DNA of 33,341 nt, from positions 1-33,341 of the forward strand of contig JANBPK010000906.1 of the NCBI GenBank assembly GCA_027579435.1, given 5' to 3'. Source of the stretch: Candolleomyces eurysporus. Its lineage: Eukaryota; Basidiomycota; Agaricomycetes; Agaricales; Psathyrellaceae. Each line of letters begins with the position of its first letter. The stretch's first letter is position 1. This document shows positions 31,029-33,341 of the stretch, piece after piece. A program made the translations under genes and the position numbers. Below the pieces are notes generated by a model. The model was not told the DNA's origin. It ran no database searches and saw nothing but the letters and a program-made list of their open reading frames with translations.

Positions 31029-32323
31029 TCNCTAGCCATGTGTCCCTTCTCTTCGCAGTAGTAACATTGTCCTCCTCTTCGTANTCTTTCNCNTTTTTCC
31101 ATGGTCATGGCGTTGANGGTTCTTTCTTTGGGTCTTCCGAACCCTGCGAGTCGTCGATTTCTTCGGTTAATNTTNTCGATTCGNATNGCAGTNTTGATCC
31201 ATTCTTCTAGNTTCGTCGGNGGTTTTTCNGTTAGTTCGATTTGTCGAACTAGTNTGTCNTCNAGNACNCCTTTNAGNTAGGAGACNAGNAGCATGTCTCC
31301 NCGATCTGTTGATGCGTCGTATTCTTCGTCTTCNGCNAGTTTNGGTTTCTTTGATAATCCTGCTTTNTGAGTCAGGATTCGAAATTCTGCGATAACGTCT
31401 TCNGCTGATCGGTTTTCTTGNTGAAGGATNTTGAGGTCGTCCANCGCGTCTCCTTTTTCGTTGACTGCTTTGAAATCCTTNTCTANAGCTTTGATAAGAT
31501 CTGCCCANGTTCCTANNNTGATGGTTCCGTTTTCGTCNGTATGNTCTTTGTANAAGGCNGANTTCCANAANGCNGCTTCTCCTTCTTGGAACTTCGACAG
31601 CGTGAAGGCTACTTTCTTCGCATCGTTGTCATAGACTGGCTGTTGATGCCGAAATATACTTTGTTGTCGTCCACGAACGTGGAGTATTCCGATCTTTTTC
31701 CGGTGAAGGGTCTTGGTTGACTGATTTGGATTTCTTTNGAGGACTTCCCATCTCCTTCNGTCTTCATAGATTGAATCCGCGCTTCTAGTTCTTGNATCTG
31801 CTTCTTGAGATCTTCTACTTCCGTCATGTTNNGTTTNGTATCGAGTTGTTCTTGTAGNCGGTTTCTTTCTTTTTCGAGTTGATGGATTCTTCTTCGTATT
31901 GATTNTGCTTTCCTTGTTCTTGNAGTAATTTCTTTCNGTAGNTNCCTNTGTTCTTGTTCGNTTTCTNNGANNTTGNNTTAGCTGAGTNTCGATCGTTTGT
32001 TCCGCTTGTTTGTTTTCCTTTTCAAGTCGGAGGTTTTCTTCTTCGAACTGTTGGGTTATGAACTTGGTTAGTTCTTCGTGTGTTTTTCCTGCTACNANTA
32101 GNNTTCTTTTCGTTGGTTTCTCGAAAGTTNTCGGGTAANNTCTCTGTAGTTCGGGTNTTTCGAAATGGACACGGTTGTTCTGAACAGGGGAANANGTTGA
32201 CTTTCTGTGGATAGATGGTGNTCTCTGTAGTTGACTTTGTCGAAAGCGTGTTGATCGTCGATTCGGCACNTGTATTCGTCGAANCTTCTGTTTCCTGCGT
32301 GTCTTTTGTTNTATTCGTCGCAC
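30794..32323 (-). CDS. Chromovirus Gag with CCHC zinc knuckle
   Basis: This is the structural protein of the particle. The N-terminal part has a probable coiled coil (HEELTKFITQQFEEENLRLE). Then comes the capsid-like retrotransposon-gag region (KKVAFTLSKFQEGE, WADLIKA, VIAEFRILT), and near the end a nucleocapsid knuckle CYYCEEKGHMAxEC, followed by Gly/Arg-rich sequence. The short segment MTEVEDLKKQ to PFTGKRSEYSTFVDDNKV is in another frame (31827-31609) and belongs between the two halves, so the frame is broken twice. Many Ns are present. It ends 235 nt inside pol. Confidence 0.78.
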   Translation of the reverse strand: MRRIXQKTRRKQKXRRIXVPNRRSTRFRQSQLQRXPSIHRKSXXSPVQNNRVHFEXPELQRXYPXTFEKPTKRXLXVAGKTHEELTKFITQQFEEENLRLEKENKQAEQTIXTQLXQXXRXRTRTXXXXERNYXKNKESXINTKKNPSTRKRKKPXTRTTRYXXXHDGSRRSQEADXRTRSADSIYEDXRRWEVLXRNPNQSTKTLHRKKIGILHVRGRQQSIFRHQQPVYDNDAKKVAFTLSKFQEGEXXXWXXAXYKXHXDENGTIXXGXWADLIKAXXKDFKAVNEKGDAXDDLXILXQENRSXEDVIAEFRILTXKAGLSKKXKXXEDEEYDASTDXGDMXXVSXXKXXXXDXLVRQIELXEKXPTXLEEWIXTXXRIXXINRRNRRLAGFGRPKERTXNAMTMEKXERXRRGGQCYYCEEKGHMAXECXKKPXGSQXXXRGXWXPRGRGGWNQRGRGGTKPXERNIRSXNQXXXDSXMTQIRSSTSEMDQETYDRFMEQASKDF

Positions 32324-33102
32324 GCTTCGTAAGGTTCTTCTGGGGGANTTTCTGCGGTTTTGGTTCTGTTAGGACACGGTTGTTGTTTACAGAATAGAGT
32401 TCTGCTTTCGNCGTCTTTTGTCCTNTTGACGTCTTCTGATCGGTGTTTGTGAAAAAGATGGACTTTTCCTTGACACGGTGGATTCGTTAGTGGAATGNTT
32501 GGTGGTTTCGGTGATGAAGANGGGGTTCCTTTCGGGGTTGGTTTGAGNGANGANCCGGATCCTTTTGGACCTATTTTGNNGNATGATNNTGGTGATCTTC
32601 TNAAGAGAAGATCTGTTGGNTTAAGAAGCTTGTTCTTCTGTTATGTCCGATCACTCNNNATNAANNTCTNGANTGCTGNTCTCGGAGTCGACGTCGNCGT
32701 TCCCTTCGTCTGGAACTTCTGGTGGNATGAACGGTGGGATTCNGGCGAGTTGGAAAACGGTGTGTTGGTATAGAACACCNGGGTACGNGGACTGAGGTAC
32801 GCGACTGATTGATCGTACGTGGAGACTGTCGTACTGAAGAGTGGAATNAANAACGGGGACCCAACCTCNTGNANGATAGTATTGGATGTNTAGTGTGGTG
32901 GGTGATAGATATCGGCACAANCACACGGTCTCGAACATTCACTGTAAGGCGTCCCTCGTGGAAGACGATAACCCCTGGATCAATGATAAAATAAGTCCGA
33001 GGATTTCGGCGTCGGTAACCGGTAAGATGTGAGAGGTGGTTCGGTTGTAGTTAACGTGGAGTTGTTCGATGATAGTCGCACAGAGTACGGCTTCGTCTTT
33101 GG
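32324..33102 (-). other. Chromovirus leader between 5' LTR and gag
   Basis: About 780 bp with no supported gene. The gag N-terminus may extend into it, because the 5' end of the frame is poorly defined. Ns stop at about 32922; from there to the window end the sequence is clean, which marks a change in assembly quality. I could not identify a primer-binding site next to the LTR edge. Confidence 0.5.
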
Positions 33103-33341
33103 TGTTGTCGCGTTCGAGTGTAAGGGTGAGTCGGACGGTACTAGGCATAAGCCGTAGCAAGTATACAGGTTATCGATGAATCTCGAGAACAAGCTGAAGA
33201 GCCTGTCCCGTTTCTCTGTTGGTATTTATACTAGTACATGAAGTCGAGTCATACTACTAGCTAGTCATTCTGTGTCCGTTATGAAAGAAAAATGAGTCCT
33301 ATAGACCCAACTCGACTAACTCCTGAGTCACTTGTACTAAC
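33103..33341 (-). repeat. 5' LTR of the chromovirus, truncated by the window end
   Basis: This begins with tgttgtcgcgttcgag and matches the 3' LTR copy at 25735-25976 over its whole visible length. It has no Ns. The outer end lies outside the window. Confidence 0.8.
33223..33230 (-). promoter_or_regulatory. LTR TATA box driving the chromovirus transcript
   Basis: TATAAATA on the minus strand lies inside the 5' LTR, upstream of the leader and gag in the direction of transcription. The same box is conserved in the other LTR. Confidence 0.5.

Larger units (their letters stand above)
25735..33341 (-). mobile_element. Ty3/gypsy chromovirus LTR retrotransposon (runs off the window)
   Basis: The order on the minus strand is 5' LTR (33341 to about 33103, incomplete), leader, gag (32323-30794), pol with chromodomain (31028-27296), an extra ORF (27143-25933), then 3' LTR (about 25976-25735). 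Domain order protease-RT-RNase H-integrase-chromodomain defines a chromovirus. The element has landed in the Sac-domain gene. Hundreds of Ns from 25735 to 32922 suggest a consensus of several diverged copies, so frame breaks here may be assembly effects. The target duplication cannot be tested because the outer right end is outside the window. Confidence 0.88.

Noticed and set aside
32939..33160. Minus-strand 73-codon frame spanning the LTR edge
   Set aside because: It overlaps the LTR/leader junction and a similar but diverging frame occurs in the other LTR; likely chance.

Overview
The window is nuclear DNA of a filamentous basidiomycete, most likely an Agaricomycete. The evidence is GT-AG introns of about 45-75 nt with positions that can be read off the sequence, an F-box protein of the expanded Agaricomycete type, a fungal pappalysin-like secreted metalloprotease, a Helitron, and a chromodomain-bearing Ty3/gypsy element. 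I cannot name the species. The region is gene-poor and repeat-rich, and much of it is decayed or rearranged.

Layout. 1-3114: no recognisable gene. 3115-about 6240: a decayed Helitron on the minus strand, with a readable 3' terminus (hairpin plus CTAG) and a Rep-domain ORF that carries one nonsense codon and lacks the helicase; a 16-bp tandem array lies on its upstream side. 6778-8868: an intact single-exon F-box gene (minus). 9256-11035: an intact seven-exon M43B/pappalysin-like secreted metalloprotease (minus) with a long Ser/Thr-rich and acidic tail. 11458-12693: a guanine deaminase gene (minus) broken in its third intron by a short inverted-repeat element. 12694-14445: intergenic, with more copies of that element.

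14100-23600: a tandem duplication of an unnamed Agaricomycete gene family, the most unusual part of the window. Copy A (14446-16821) is short and carries apparent frameshifts. Copy B (17782-22835) can be modelled as 16 in-frame exons, about 1424 aa. Its middle has grown by a six-fold tandem repeat of a roughly 330-590 bp unit that contains its own introns. Copy A has essentially none of this repeat.

23905-25734: the 5' part of a Sac-domain phosphoinositide phosphatase gene (plus). It is cut before the catalytic motif by a Ty3/gypsy chromovirus (25735 to the window end, minus strand). The element has gag, pol with a C-terminal chromodomain, and an extra zinc-knuckle ORF downstream of pol. This element is full of Ns up to about 32922, which looks like a consensus of several non-identical copies, so its reading frames are only approximate.

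The host genes do not form a pathway. The unifying theme is mobile-element damage (Helitron, small inverted-repeat elements, chromovirus) and local duplication. The two items most worth following up are the repeat-expanded gene pair and the CCGAGGCA inverted-repeat family.
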